64,000 nucleotides of DNA, taken from contig NC_056535.1 in NCBI RefSeq assembly GCF_910596095.1, positions 3,505,001 through 3,569,000 on the forward strand, written 5' to 3'. A program made the translations under genes and the position numbers. The stretch comes from Thunnus maccoyii (lineage: Eukaryota > Chordata > Actinopteri > Scombriformes > Scombridae). A model generated the notes under the pieces. It did not search any database. It was given only the letters and a program-made list of their open reading frames with translations, and was not told the origin of the DNA. Below, in pieces: positions 11,628-25,185 of this stretch. Every line of letters starts with the position of its first letter. Position 1 is the stretch's first letter.

Positions 11628-14373
11628 ACTTTACTCATCACCTCATTGCAGACAGACCTCTACCTATTTATACAACTATAACACAGAGACAGCACATCAT
11701 GTGGGGAAGAACTTTGAAAGCAATTCTTCCTTTGCACTTTTCATTTATTTCCTATTTTTTACAACCTAAGCTAAGTTATGGAGAGTCCCTTGGGAGCACT
11801 TTCATATTTGTCAGTATCTCAGCTTTATCTCTGGGGAACACCTCCAATTCCGGGAGTGGGATGTGCGTCATGTAGCAGGTGGATGTGACTCCCCTCATTG
11901 AGACCTGCTGATAGTTGTAACAGCGGAGCAGAGAAGAGAGACTGAGATAGCGATGTAATGGACCTGCGTGCTGGTATTTTAATTTTGTATGGGTTTTTTT
12001 CTTCCCAAAAACAAATAATTGTATAAAAGTAATATTCCTAAAAAAAAAAAAAACACGATTTGTGCTGTGTTGAATAAGCCTCTAGTAGGTGCACAGCTCT
12101 GCAGCGAGTTAAACACACTTCCAATAAAGGTTGAATACAGCAAATTGTGGCAGATACCCACTTGATATGACTAACTCAGACTCATATAAGCTTCACATCA
12201 ACCTTTAAATGCATTTTTGCATCAAATTACGGTGTGGACACACTGTAGATTTTGGCCTCCATCACTTACACTGAAAGCACATTTTAAGGGGATATTTTAA
12301 TAGCCAGTATGAACAGGAGGAATGATTACAGTGAGGAAAACCTCTTTCACTGTTCATATGGACACCTGACTGTTAAGACACACTTGAAAAATTGTGAACC
12401 TGTCCTTTAATATTGTGTTCACAGTTTGTTCTGCTGCCCCCAAAGGGCCAAAAAAATGAATACAGATTTAAGTTGACTCTTTTAGTAATTACAGTGAATT
12501 AGAATACAATTAAATCAGCTATTCAGTACAAGTTTAGTTACCTCACAACTTTAAGGTAGCCAGGTCAGTTACATTTTTATGTTCAAATAACATCATGTAT
12601 TTTACCAATGTACCTTAACCGTAATGTAGTTGCTATACACGGATAGTAAAGGAACAGATACATTCCCCCTAAAAATCTGGTTTTGCTGTTAAATAGTTGC
12701 ATATGAAGGTAATTTAAAGTTGAATTAAGTGATTATAAAAATAAATAAATAAAAATGTTCCAGTACACGTAGCAACCTTAACGTGCAAGTACTGTACACA
12801 CAGAGCACATTCATTAAAAATTGAAACAAAGAATTTCCCGTTAAAAATGACACAATCCTTTAAACAGACCAGGTTGTTTGTGGATGGTGGCTGTGATGCA
12901 TCTTCAACATCAATGTGCCACTGTATATATACATAGAGCAGAAGTGAAAATACAGCCAGTGTGAATAACACCTGTGATTCATCTGCATCCAGACAGGGTG
13001 GGACCAGTCTGAGGGCTGCTGCACAATCTCAATGTGAACACACTAACATGTTTTAAGAGCTGGATGTACATAGTCTTGCTTCCACTTCACTCTGTGCTCA
13101 CAGTTCTCTGTGTGACCACAAGAGGGTTGAGGATTGGGAAGGTTCAATGGCTGAAAGCAGCAACAGGCGCTCTGAATGGGAAGTTCAAGAAAATATCAAA
13201 AGCCAGAAATCACTCTTTTGGGATAGGAAAAATTCAAACTATATCTCTAGATTGACACCCTTAAAATTAAAACCCACATTCTAAAACCAAATGGACCTTA
13301 GAGGTAAAAGAGTGCGTGTTTCTCCGGATCTCTTGCTTGCTTACCTGGATTTCACTCTGCTCCCAGTCTAATAATCCTGCATGCACTACCAACTAGAGGT
13401 GACTACATGCTCTGTCCACACACTGTGTAGCAGCCACACCTGACCAGCCCTACATGTTATCATGGATGTGGTCAAAGGTTCAACATACATTTCACCCCAT
13501 ACAGGTAATTGCTGTACTGACGCAAGATATAGTGTCAAGTTAAATTTTAAGCTTTATCACTTCCTGGATGGAGAGGATACCTGAGCATTAACTAACAGTT
13601 GAATGAGTTTGGGCAAACAGAGTTCAAACTGATATTTCATTATATAAACGTTACCTTGTGCAGCATTAACCAAGTCAGCAGTTTTTAACCTGGACTAAGC
13701 TGAAGTGACACCTATGATACACATAACTGTTGAAAAGCATTGCAGTTGTATTTCAATAAACAGGTTGAAACTACTACCGAAATAGTTATCAAAAGGTTGG
13801 TAAACCAGGATAATATGTCATCTAAATGTCAGTTTTCAACCAAATTTTGTAGTTTTAATCTCAGTGTCTAGATGTCTTTTTTATCTGCATATCATTAAAA
13901 CTGAGCTTAGAGGGAACTTGTAAAGATAGTTTTGCTCTCACAACTGATTTGGATCATATTTAGCTTTTAATACGAGCAAAAGTGTTTATGCATGTCCTTC
14001 TTTTAAAGGGTACATCAGCAATTTAGTTCTGTACTTCCATAAAGTTGGAGGACTTCCAAGAGACCGATTAAAATTCCTCATATGGGTCAACAGTGAACCC
14101 TACACATTTCATAATGCACGAAAGCATCTTTTGCTAGATATTCCCTCTCTGGTAAATGTTGTGCTTTCAAACTCCATGCTGTTAGTGTATAAAGCAGGAT
14201 TTCAGTTAAAAATGTATTCTGCATGCCCAAGCTGAAATAACCTCTGATGACATAATCGGGATTGTTTTCTCAGACTTGAGAAGCTCCTCTGTAACCACAC
14301 ACATATTACAACTGTGTTCATAGGCTCAGTAGTGCTCCTTATGACTAATAAACTGATCTTCCAACTATGAAGG

Positions 14374-14374
<1 letters not shown>

Positions 14375-14430
<56 letters not shown>

Positions 14431-14438
14431 CGTGCGTC
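14375..14438 (+). repeat. (TG)n microsatellite
   Basis: About 28 TG units are followed by (CGTG) variants. Confidence 0.95.
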
Positions 14439-14440
14439 TG

Positions 14441-14545
14441 TTCTTCGCTTTTCTTGACGACTATTCATCTGATCAACGTCACACCTAGCGGGTGTATTGC
14501 TGAGGACCCAAGGAAGTGCAGTCTTGGGTGCAAACTCATTATTCT
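14441..14545 (+). repeat. Dispersed repeat, left half (split copy)
   Basis: It matches 42,599-42,695: TTCATCTGATC, then GGTGTATTGCT and ACCCAAGGAAGTGCAGT. The rest of this repeat reappears at 16,283-16,362, so about 1.7 kb lies between the two halves. Confidence 0.7.
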
Positions 14546-14659
14546 CATTATAACTGACAAATTATTGAGAATTATTATATTTTGATGGAGCGTTTCTAGG
14601 CGCAGCTTTTCTAGCCTTTACGGTACTGGTTTAGCAGCTAATCACAGCCAGCGATCAGA

Positions 14660-15580
14660 CTGATCAGCAATGGCACGGTCAAGGGGTGGCCAGGGTGGCT
14701 ATGGCCACCCTGACACAATCGCTAGCCCCCCTTTTCTCGAGTGGCACATGCATATTAGGCTTCTAGACTGTAAGATACTTTCAATTTAATTAATTCATTA
14801 ATTAATGCAGTTAACTTTTAGCTGTGGACCATTTATCTTATCTGCTAATTATGTTTCATATATTCATCAGCATGCAAAGTTATTGATTAATACCATGCTG
14901 TACCAAAAACAAAAAACAGAAGGGTGCGACCAAATCATGTACTGGTGCGACCAACTGAGAAAGTTAGTAGCACCAGTGCTACTAGTGACAAGTTAGTCTG
15001 GAGCCCTGCTGTGCTGGCATCATCAGAAGCTAGCCTAGCTGGCAGTTGCCTGCAGAGTTGAGTTGAGACCACCAGACTGCTAACGGGTAAGTAAGTCATA
15101 CAATACTTACTTATCATTAAAAAAATTTTTTTGATTGAATAGGCTGCTTCCCAGTAAATGTTTTGTTCTTTAAAATCAATGTATTCCTTCAAATTAAATC
15201 TGTATACTTGTCTTTTTAAGGAAATGGACAACTAGCCTATTTGAAGAACAATGAATCACCTAACACATGTATATACAGATACATAACACATTAAAACAGG
15301 ACTGTTGTGAAACTCATAATGTTAACTGTACTGGTATTAATCTATGCACATCAGATAATTAGTATCATTAACTGTAAAATAAGAAACCAAAGTATATCAG
15401 TATGTGATCCCTTGACTCTCATATTGACATATTTTTCAACTAGCCTACATACTACAACAGCATAAAAGAATTTCTGAAACTCAGTTATGGCTTTTGATTT
15501 TGGTGTTCCCCCCCAAGATTTTCAGTGGCCCCATCTGGCCACACCTATGAAAAATAGCCGTGGGTGCCACTGCTGATCAG
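14660..15580. mobile_element. Nonautonomous inverted-repeat DNA transposon, hAT-like
   Basis: Ends CTGATCAGCAATGGCAC (14,660-14,676) and GTGCCACTGCTGATCAG (15,564-15,580) are inverted with one mismatch, and more complementary blocks (GGTGGCC and TGGCCAC) lie inside. It has no transposase. The CAG...CTG ends suggest hAT, but a clean 8-bp target duplication was not seen. Confidence 0.55.
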
Positions 15581-18500
15581 AGCTGTACAACTCTGCCATG
15601 AGGGAGTACAAAGACGTTATTAGGACAAGGGGAAGACATCTCCTCATTTGATAATGTTAAAAGTAAAGTAGGCTTTGCTGTTGGAAAAACAGAAAGCTGA
15701 GAGTGTAAGCGAGAGAGAAAGAGAGAGCAAGGGTGGTTGCGCAAGCTAGAGAGTGAATGAAGAGAGTGAGTGGCAGTAGCTGGTGAATAAAAGAAATAAA
15801 ACGTTATTTTCTTATTGTTTCATGGCAGTTACAAATAAAAAACGCCCACACCCCCTCACACCTCTGCACAACCCTGCGGGAAGGTGCCGTCATACCTCAT
15901 TTGGTGTGAATGGGGCCTTACTTTCCACACACAGTTCAAAACCAGTATGTCTCATATGTTCACCACTAAGAGACCAAGCACAAATCTTTTTAGCAGACAT
16001 ACTCACTGAAATCTGAACTAAGTGCACAGAAAATAAACAATCTAAGAGCCCAACATGATCGATCCACTTTATTTTAGGATAACCATTTTATCAAATCTGT
16101 CTATTATGTATTTTATTTTTAAATGCAGCCCTTATTATACTTGAAATGAGAAAATAACATTCATTTACTATTAGAGTTCTTATTATTTATAACATCTGTG
16201 TATAATAGTTTCTTTGTTTCATGTTGTTGGTTTATATACTCTTTCACACCTCACATCAACAGTATTAATTTTTCTATGCATTGAAGCAGCAATACCAGAG
16301 TCCAAGCAATTAGCCCATTCTGAACAGGCATGTTTTGAACAGGCACTGCACTAGTTATGTGTAAAATTGGCGGAGTGCACCTTTAAGCTGCAACTTGCAA
16401 AGGGTCTTGCTCAGAAGTTTTAATTCAGGAAGTTTTCACCATCTCATCCAATTTAAGTAAAAGTTGAGTTTTCATGTCTCGCTCTTTCAAAGTCCTTGTC
16501 ACCCCCTCACCCCTCCTGCCCTGCCTCCTCTCTCCCTGGCTCTCCAACTGGATGGGATTACGTAAGCCATTGGTTTGAACCCTTGGCAGCAGCCTGGGAT
16601 TTTTATTAACTGGCTGTATATTATTTTTATACCTCCTGGTGCTGCCAGCCCTGCCATCCCAGTGCCCGGTGCCAAGGTGAACATGGCCGGCCTGCACGAG
16701 GCTCTAGATTGACTGAGGGGCAAAGTAACAGGATGCCAACACATTAACACGTTAGACACGCACAAAGACACAAAATGGCTCCCTCTTTCACTCACGCATG
16801 TAAACTTGCTGTGGCATGTGCACCTATCGTCATCCTCATCATCTTTTTCCCAAGCTAGTGCAGTGACTTTCACAGTTTAGCTGTGTGAGAGCCATTCACA
16901 TGCTGCAATTAACAACCTGCTTCACCTGCTGTGAAGAAGAAGACAAAAAAGAAAATGGGTTATTTGACAGAATTTTCTCTCTGGCTCATTTTAAATGAGA
17001 CAGATTGTCAACTAGACTACAGACAGAAAAATATGCCTTTATTTATCTTGGTTGACTGAAGCTTTCCTTTTTAAAGCTGTAGATAATTAATTTAAGTCAG
17101 GACAGACAAAGTGTGTGTGTGTGTGTGTGCGCACGTGTGCGTGTGCATGCGTGTGTGTGTTTGTTGGGTTGTTGGGCAGGTGTTTCAGTTTATTCCAGGA
17201 AAGCTGATGGAGGACACAGTGTGCACAGTGTGTATTTATAGCCAGTGAATCTCTAGCAGCGCAGAGCCTGAGTTTGGTGTGAAAATACACTCAGATGCCT
17301 GGATACACAACAGCGACACCACTGGAGAGCTCTCAGCCAATCAGGACAGACACGCATGCACAAGTTATAATTATAATCTGCATGATGGATATGTGGAGTG
17401 TCTGGCCACACTGCAGAGTACAGAGCATCCTCCTCAACATGCTGTATGCACAGCAAACACATTTAAATGTATATATAGTCAACTCAAAGAGATGGAGGGG
17501 AAACACAAGCAATACTCTAATGTCTGTGCAGTTTTACATTTGTTCAAGTTGTGAAAACCTGAAGAAGTTACTTTTTACATGAAGATCATCTGAATATTTG
17601 TATTGGACCTCCTTTAATGTAGTTAAATATTTACTGTAAAATACACATTATGGCTAATTTTAGCCTAGTGCGGTTAGTTAGCATGGATAAGATTACTTTT
17701 AATTCATTTCTCAGAAATGTTAATTATTTTTTACCATAATTTGTGAAGGTGCATAGCAGCCTGGCAAGTGGAAGACATCTAAAAGAAATGTGGTGATTTC
17801 CCACTTAAAGGTGCACTCCACTGATTTTGTTTTGCACTTTCATACAGTTAGGGGACTCATAAGACAGACTTCTGAAAAAAAGTCAAAATCAAACTCTACT
17901 CCCTGAGATTTTAACACTTCAGTTACAAATTTCTCCAAGCCCAAGGTTGGTGGCATCATCAAGGTTTTTTCCTTAGATTTGACAAAACTCCTCCAGAGCC
18001 ACAAAAGACATACAAGCTTTTGTAAAAACCTTTTTTTTTACAGCTTTCAACCATATCGTACAGTCCTCATCAGCAGATGGAGTTTGCTTAGCTGTAATGG
18101 AATGAATCTGTTGACAGTGTTATTAGATTGGGCAGTTTTCCATGTATTATGATTGAGACTGACAGACCACTGAGTTCATTAAGCTCAAAAGCCAAAGTCA
18201 AATGTAATTTCAGTCCATTAAAACAACACTGGAACCTCTTTCATATTCATATTATTAGCGCTGTGAATAAAAGCCTTGTAAAAGCTTACATCTGTTTGTA
18301 TTGGATAAGTGATGTTACGTTTTTACTTTACGTGTAATGTAAAAAGGAAACCAGGGACCAGAGGTGCGCCTGACGCTTCATTTTCCATCTTGCATTACAT
18401 TCAGTCACATAACAAGGAGGCTCTGAGGGGCCATATTCCATATGTTATAAAGGTGAAATAGTTGTAGACAGTATATGACCCATTCTACATGCGCCCTCAT

Positions 18501-18645
18501 TTCTTCCTCTACTCACTCAATATGAAAGCAGAAGGTATATACAAAAATGTAAACAATATGAAACAGCTGTCACCATGCAGAAATCTTGCTCGCCCAGCTG
18601 TTATGTGTTCTTTGCAGTGACAAACATCACAAAACAATGAGTATG
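15581..18645. other. No gene seen; (GT)n at 17,111-17,163
   Basis: No coding signal was recognised apart from the repeat half at 16,283. A (GT)n microsatellite with GC interruptions lies at 17,111-17,163. Confidence 0.55.
16283..16362 (+). repeat. Dispersed repeat, right half (split copy)
   Basis: The sequence GCAGCAATACCAGAG, then CTGAACAGGCA and GGCACTGCACTAG matches 42,725-42,800. Confidence 0.7.
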
Positions 18646-19425
18646 TGTAATAAAATAGATGACATACTGGCTACTACACTCTGGTTTGGTCTTAACACAC
18701 CATGTAAAGGTGAGGTGCAGGGAAAATGTTTATGTTTATGACCAAAATAATCAGGGTTGGTCTTATGGCGTTTCAGGACCCTGGACGACATTTTGCTGTG
18801 TGGGAACTCTTTTATATTGGAAGTACTGTCCATTTATGCTTTTCTATGGATCAACAGGTGGAAACATAGTCTGAAAATCAATATGCGAGGTCAGATATGT
18901 GAACAACCTGGGAAAACTAAACCTTTAACTATCAGCATGCTTCAGTACCATTACAGTTAAGTAAGAAAATCTGTTTTTTGCACTTTAACTAGTTCTTGGA
19001 CATGTGCACAAGTGCTCTCCTTGACACAGTATCTTGAATCTGAGTGGCTGTTTTGTGGTGGATGCTGCCCCCTTGTGTATGACGAACAAATGATAGAAAT
19101 CTAGAAACCTTCTCCTCCTAACCTTTAAAAGTATGATACAGTTTGAGAAAATTCACCCAACTGACACTTTTTATAAATTTATTAGTTGTCTTTTTCTTTA
19201 TGTAGACAGTGCACATAGAACAGAGACACAAGTGTTTGTGTGTCCAACCACAGCGTCTGCAGAGCTGGTCTGATGGTCAGGTTACTGTGTGCTGAGTGGA
19301 TCATTAACCTGAGTGATTACTGAAGACCAGAACCAACCAGTTCAGATTAAACTAAGGTACAAACATGTACACACACAAACACACATAGACACAAGTGACA
19401 CAAGTGACACAAGCACAGGAAACAG
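18646..19425. repeat. Segmental duplication B, copy 1
   Basis: It matches 22,811-23,512 in direct orientation. It carries about 150 bp (about 18,870-19,030) that the other copy lacks. Confidence 0.88.
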
Positions 19426-21597
19426 GAAACGCTCCAGGTGAAGCTCCAGATTCAGGATGAGTGGCAGCAAAAGGTGAAGAAGAGCAGCTCAGTCAGAGAG
19501 ATGCTGAAACTCTGATGTTCAGGAAGGAGAAGAAGGATCTCTCCGAGAGGCTGACGGTGACCTCCAACCAGCTGAGCAGCAAAGAGACTGAACTTCTCCA
19601 GAGCCAGAAAACTTGGCAGAATCATTCCTCCAACTCTCTCACCCCCACCTGCTCTCCTTTCCTTCTTTCCTCCCTCACCCCCACCCTCTCTCCTCTCCCA
19701 CCTCTATCTTTCCTAACCTCCTTCCTTTCTTCAGGGTGGCACGCTGGCTCAGTGATCAGAGCTGCGGTCTCACAGAAACACCTCCACTCCACCTGCCCGG
19801 CTGGTTGTTTCTGTGTGGAGTTTTCATGCTCTCTTCGTGCCTGTATAGGTTTTCTTCTGGCAATCTGGTTTCCTCCTACAACACAAATACATGCAGGTTA
19901 GGCTGATTGAAAACTCTAAATTGCCCCTGGATCAAACACAAATACCTGATTAAAATTCAAATAAAAAAAATAAAAAAGTGTCTGCCTCTCTTATCAAATA
20001 TTGTGTTCCTACGTTATGATTTAAACAAGATTAAATCTCCATTCAGACAGAATAAACATCACAGGAGGAAGAGAGGAATGAAATATTCTCTGTGCTTCTC
20101 TTTAATTGAGTTAATAGTTCCTGACGGCATTTCAACTGTGGGGAAATGACAGGATTTGATCTGTAATAGACATGGACATTCAATAGGACAAAGCCAAAAG
20201 TCATGAATATCACCGTAACCGTAATGTAGTTGCTACACACAGATAGTAAAGGAACAGATACCTTTCCCCTTAAAATCTTTTGGTTTTGCTGTTAAATAGT
20301 TGCATATGAAGGTAATTCAAAGTTGAATTAAGTGATTATAAAAATAAATAAATAAAAATGTTCCAGTACACGTAGCAACCTTAACGTGCAAGTACTGTAC
20401 ACACAGAGCACATTCATTAAAAATTGAAACAAAGAATTTCCCGTTAAAAATGACACAATCCTTTAAACAGACCAGGTTGTTTGTGGATGGTGGCTGTGAT
20501 GCATCTTCAACATCAATGTGCCACTGTATATATACATAGAGCAGAAGTGAAAATACAGCCAGTGTGAATAACACCTGTGATTCATCTGCATCCAGACAGG
20601 GTGGGACCAGTCTGAGGGCTGCTGCACAATCTCAATGTGCACACACTAACATGTTTTAAGAGCTGGATGTACATAGTCTTGCCTCCACTTCACTCTGTGC
20701 TCACAGTTCTCTGTGTGACCACAAGAGGGTTGAGGATTGGGAAGGTTCAATGGCTGAAAGCAGCAACAGGCGCTCTGAATGGGAAGTTCAAGAAAATATC
20801 AAAAGCCAGAAATCACTCTTTTGGGATAGGAAAAATTCAAACTATATCTCTAGATTGACACCCTTAAAATTAAAACCCACATTCTAAAACCAAATGGACC
20901 TTAGAGGTAAAAGAGTGCGTGTTTCTCCGGATCTCTTGCTTGCTTACCTGGATTTCACTCTGCTCCCAGTCTAATAATCCTGCATGCACTACCAACTAGA
21001 GGTGACTACATGCTCTGTCCACACACTGTGTAGCAGCCACACCTGACCAGCCCTACATGTTATCATGGATGTGGTCAAAGGTTCAACATACATTTCACCC
21101 CATACAGGTAATTGCTGTACTGACGCAAGATATAGTGTCAAGTTAAATTTTAAGCTTTATCACTTCCTGGATGGAGAGGATACCTGAGCATTAACTAACA
21201 GTTGAATGAGTTTGGGCAAACAGAGTTCAAACTGATATTTCATTATATAAACGTTACCTTGTGCAGCATTAACTAAGTCAGCAGTTTTTAACCTGGACTA
21301 AGCTGAAGTGACACCTATGATACACATAACTGTTGAAAAGCATTGCAGTTATATTTCAATAAACAGGTCGAAACTACTACCGAAATAGTTATCAAAAGGT
21401 TGGTAAACCAGGATAATATGTCATCTAAATGTCAGTTTTCAACCAAATTTTGTAGTTTTAACCTCAATGTCTAGATGTCTTTTTATCTGCATATCATTAA
21501 AACTGAGCTTAGAGGGAACTTGTAAAGATAGTTTTGCTCTCAAAACTCATTTGGATCATATTTAGCTTTTAATACGAGCAAAAGTGTTTATGCATGT
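19420..21597. repeat. Segmental duplication A, copy 2
   Basis: It matches 10,032-13,995 with two internal gaps. Its left end overlaps the right end of duplication B by 6 bp (AAACAG, 19,420-19,425). Confidence 0.9.
19733..19930 (+). repeat. SINE-like repeat, copy 2 (head present)
   Basis: The head GGGTGGCACGCTGGCTCAGT resembles a pol III A box; the body is the same as at 10,800-10,975. Confidence 0.6.
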
Positions 21598-21910
21598 TAG
21601 GGTTAGACAATTAATAAAATAGACACATTGTACAGAGCAGGGTACTTAAAATGTGTCTACTGGTCACATTGGGATGTAAATAACAGAATTACAAACCACT
21701 TTATTATTTTATGTGCCTTAAGCCCTGACACCAGCGGGCTAGCTAATGTAGTAATATGAAACTCCAAAGCCGCAAAATTATGTAAAAATTTAAACCTGTA
21801 ATTACATGCCTCATTAAGCACAATTGTGAATTACATCTAGAGCAAAAACAGCATCTCTAAAACTATTTCTATCAATAAATACTCACCTTTAGGTAATTCT
21901 TTTTGAGGGG

Positions 21911-22806
21911 ATGCCAGGGATGTTTAAAGAGAACCGGATACAGCGTTGGAGGCGGGGCCCCGTTCATTCCTATGAAAGTTGCTCAGTGGCGCATGAAGCC
22001 AAACATGCCACATCCTGAAAACATAATGCACACGCTCTATGGGCCTAATGCACCCATGGAGCATGTTCACTAGAGACTTCGGTCGGCTTAGACTGCTAAC
22101 TTCAGGTTTAGCCCTCTGGCTAACTTGAAGTAGGATAAAATTATTCAATCATGCAGCTCTTCTAGACTTTCAAAATGACCGAATGGATCAAATTCTGATA
22201 GTGAAACGAGTCATTTCACGGGGGTTGTGACACTTGATGATGTTAGTCCCCATAGTAGCCATTTCATTGCATTGAGACCATAATTTGAAACTTGACCTCA
22301 CTGTATAAAATGACTCATGAAACTTCACAACCACAAACTAGCTGGCTTTCCTAGGTATATTGACAATAAGGGGGTTTCTGAGTAATTTCCAGAACAGAAG
22401 TGCTCACCATCCAATCATTGAAAAATGCCGTTCTTACAGAAATCTCCAAACGTCAAAAGGTTTCAATCAATTCTCGAGTGGTCAAAAATGGTTAAATTTT
22501 GCACCAAGTCTGTGTTACAAATGGTATCATCCCAAAAATTGCTGTAACAACTAATGAGACATAATTGAGCATGAGAATGGTCATTATATACTTCCATCAT
22601 GATGTTCTAAGCTCTTATACTCTCTAAACTTTCAAAATTTGAATAGGCGCCTAATCAAAACACAATGTTTGTTATAGATTTATGACTAGAAAAGCTTGCT
22701 GAGCTGCATCTCAAATAAATCTTCAGGTTACCAGCTTTCAGATGATGTATACCACTTCTATGTGGCATGTACTGTTGACCTGCTATGTGCCCCTAAACAT
22801 CCCCTG
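21911..22806. mobile_element. Inverted-repeat element, MITE-like
   Basis: Left end CCAGGGATGTTTAAAG and right end CCTAAACATCCCCTG are inverted and imperfect. No transposase is present. Duplication B begins right after the right end. Confidence 0.4.
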
Positions 22807-22810
22807 CATT

Positions 22811-23512
22811 TGTAATAAAATAGATGACATACTGGATACTACACTCTTGAAATTGATGTGTACATATACAATGTGATGTTTAGCCTTTTAATTTAACTTA
22901 AGAACATACTGTATTCTCTGGTTTGGTCTAAACACACCATGTAAAGGTGAGGTGCAGGGAAAATGTTTATGTTTATGACCAAAATAATCAGAGTTGGTAT
23001 AATGGTCTTTCAGGGCCCTGGTTGACATTTTGCTGTGTGGGAACTCTTTCACATTGGAAGTACTGTCCATTTATGCTTTTCTATGGATCAACAGGTGGAA
23101 ACATAGTTTGAAACAGTATGTAGTACCTTGAATCTGAGTGGCTGTTTTGTGGTGGATGCTGCCCCCTTGTGTATGACAAACAAATGATAGAAATCTAGTA
23201 ACCTTCTCCTCCCAACCTTTAAAAGTATGATACAGTTTGAGAAAATTCACCCAACTGACACTTTTTATAAATGTATTAGTTGTATTTTTCTTTATGTAGG
23301 CAATGCACATAGAACAGAGACACAAGTCTTTGTGTGTCCAACCACAGCATCTGCAGAGCTGGTCTGATGGTCAGGTTACTGTGTGCTGAGTGGATCATTA
23401 ACCTGAGTGATTACTGAAGACCAGAACCAACCAGTTCAGATTAAACTAAGGTACAAACATGAACACACACAAACACACACAGAGACACAAGTGACACAAA
23501 CACAGGAAACAG
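22811..23512. repeat. Segmental duplication B, copy 2
   Basis: It matches 18,646-19,425 and carries about 70 bp (about 22,845-22,915) absent from copy 1. Its left end abuts an inverted-repeat element. Confidence 0.88.
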
Positions 23513-25185
23513 CAGTTAAAGTTAAAGTAGTCCTGCCAAGGAAACTGAGTGGATCACTTGGGTCTTGCATGTTTGGAATAATTACATGATGTTTTATACT
23601 TGGTCACAACCACACAAAGTCATCTAAAATCAGTCAATAATTCTGTTTTATGACACAGATAAATATCAGAGGTTGGTGTACTCCAATCACTTCAGAGCAA
23701 AGTTCTCAATGCAGGCTTGTATAAAGACTGTGTGAACATCTATGCATGTAATCTGAAAAGATGCATTTTAATGCAGCAGCTGTGTCTAATAGTCAGTGTT
23801 CTGTTTTCTCACACTGAAAATAAAAATAAATAAATAAATAAATAAATCAAATAAATTATTGATGTTAGGCTAGGATTAAGGATACAGTAAAAAACAAAAA
23901 TGTATGATAAATAAAGTCAACTCTAAAACTGATTTGCAGATGATAAAATGCTCTTTTCTGTTACACTGAATTTCTGCAAGTCATTTCATTGTCGTTTCAT
24001 TGTTTTGTTGGCCTTTTTCAACACACAGACTTTGACTTTGCTGTTCTCTGACCTCTCTGACCTTTCTTAACAGGAGTAACGAAATCAACCTTATCAGCTC
24101 CAAAGTCACTGAGTGTGTCTTTATTATTTCTCTTTATCTTAATCAGTGAAAGACAAATGGCAAATATGAGCCTGTGTCTCTCACTGGTTGCAGTTATGGA
24201 TCATATTTTCTGCTCTGATCGGTTTGAGTGTGTTTACATGGTCATAATGTAAGAGAAGCAGATTTCTCTGAGCACATGAGTGATTAGTCACTTGCTGTGT
24301 CATGCTGCAACTTTTGTTGTGCAATGATTGTCATGGATGGGGAGGTTTTGACACAATTTAAACTTTAAAAATTAACCTGTTTAGAGTTTATGGCAAGCAT
24401 ACAGATTAACATAAATGAAAAATAAAGTTTTAAATAAGTAAATGATGAATCATTGTGCTTACCTATAATAAGAACCAAATTCTAGAGTTATTCCTAGGAC
24501 ACTTACAAAAGGGTAATAGAAAATTAGCAGGAACTATAATGGACCTACAGAATATTGTGTGTGTTGCATTTTTTGCACTTACACTTTTGGTTTCTTGTAT
24601 GGATTTTTGTACTTGAAAAAACACTGCAGGTTGGTGCTGTGTAGTATTGTGTACTGCTTATTGTTGTATAGTTTTATCTCTGCCTGTGTGGTATGACACA
24701 ATATACACTGTATTTTTATGTGTATATTAAATTTTGCAACCACACTACAAACCAGTTGCTGGTAGAATAAAGTTAATCAATCAATCAGTCACAGGTTTTC
24801 TGTAAGTCATAAATTCAGTCTTTCTTCTCTCCATTTATTGATTTAATTTGTTTTTGGAAAGTTGGCAAGTGCTTTAAGCTGCATTTGGACTTTAAGAAGT
24901 TCATTAATTGATTGACTAATTGGTTAGTTTATTAGTTCAAACATTCAAACATCTTAGAAATGACTAAGGATCCATTAGGATCCATAATAATAAGCCTTGA
25001 GTTTATATGATTTTGTTGCACAACTAGAATTCATAAGTTATTTCTTAACAAAATTTCTTTTTCTTTATGGAAATGTAGTGATTTATCAAAGTTGACATTT
25101 CTCAGTTTCCATGTGACTGGGCTCATTCAAAGACACAAGCGGGCCTCCCCGCGCCCCCTCCCCCTTTGCAGCCTCATGGCCCGTC
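23513..25185. other. No gene seen upstream of aldh1l1; (AAAT)n at 23,818-23,849
   Basis: The stretch is AT-rich intergenic DNA with no recognised coding signal. Distal aldh1l1 regulatory sequence may lie here but cannot be assigned. Confidence 0.5.

Larger units (their letters stand above)
10032..13995. repeat. Segmental duplication A, copy 1
   Basis: It is nearly identical to 19,420-21,597, but with two stretches absent from the other copy: about 10,221-10,680 and about 11,261-12,613. The right boundary is sharp after GTTTATGCATGT at 13,995. Confidence 0.9.

Noticed and set aside
12714..12971. An 85-codon minus-strand frame that is identical at 20,317-20,574.
   Set aside because: The identity is explained by the recent segmental duplication; the surrounding noncoding DNA is just as similar and the translation shows no known domain.
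14202..14585. Frames of repeated His-Thr or Cys-Val.
   Set aside because: They are translations of the (TG)n microsatellite.
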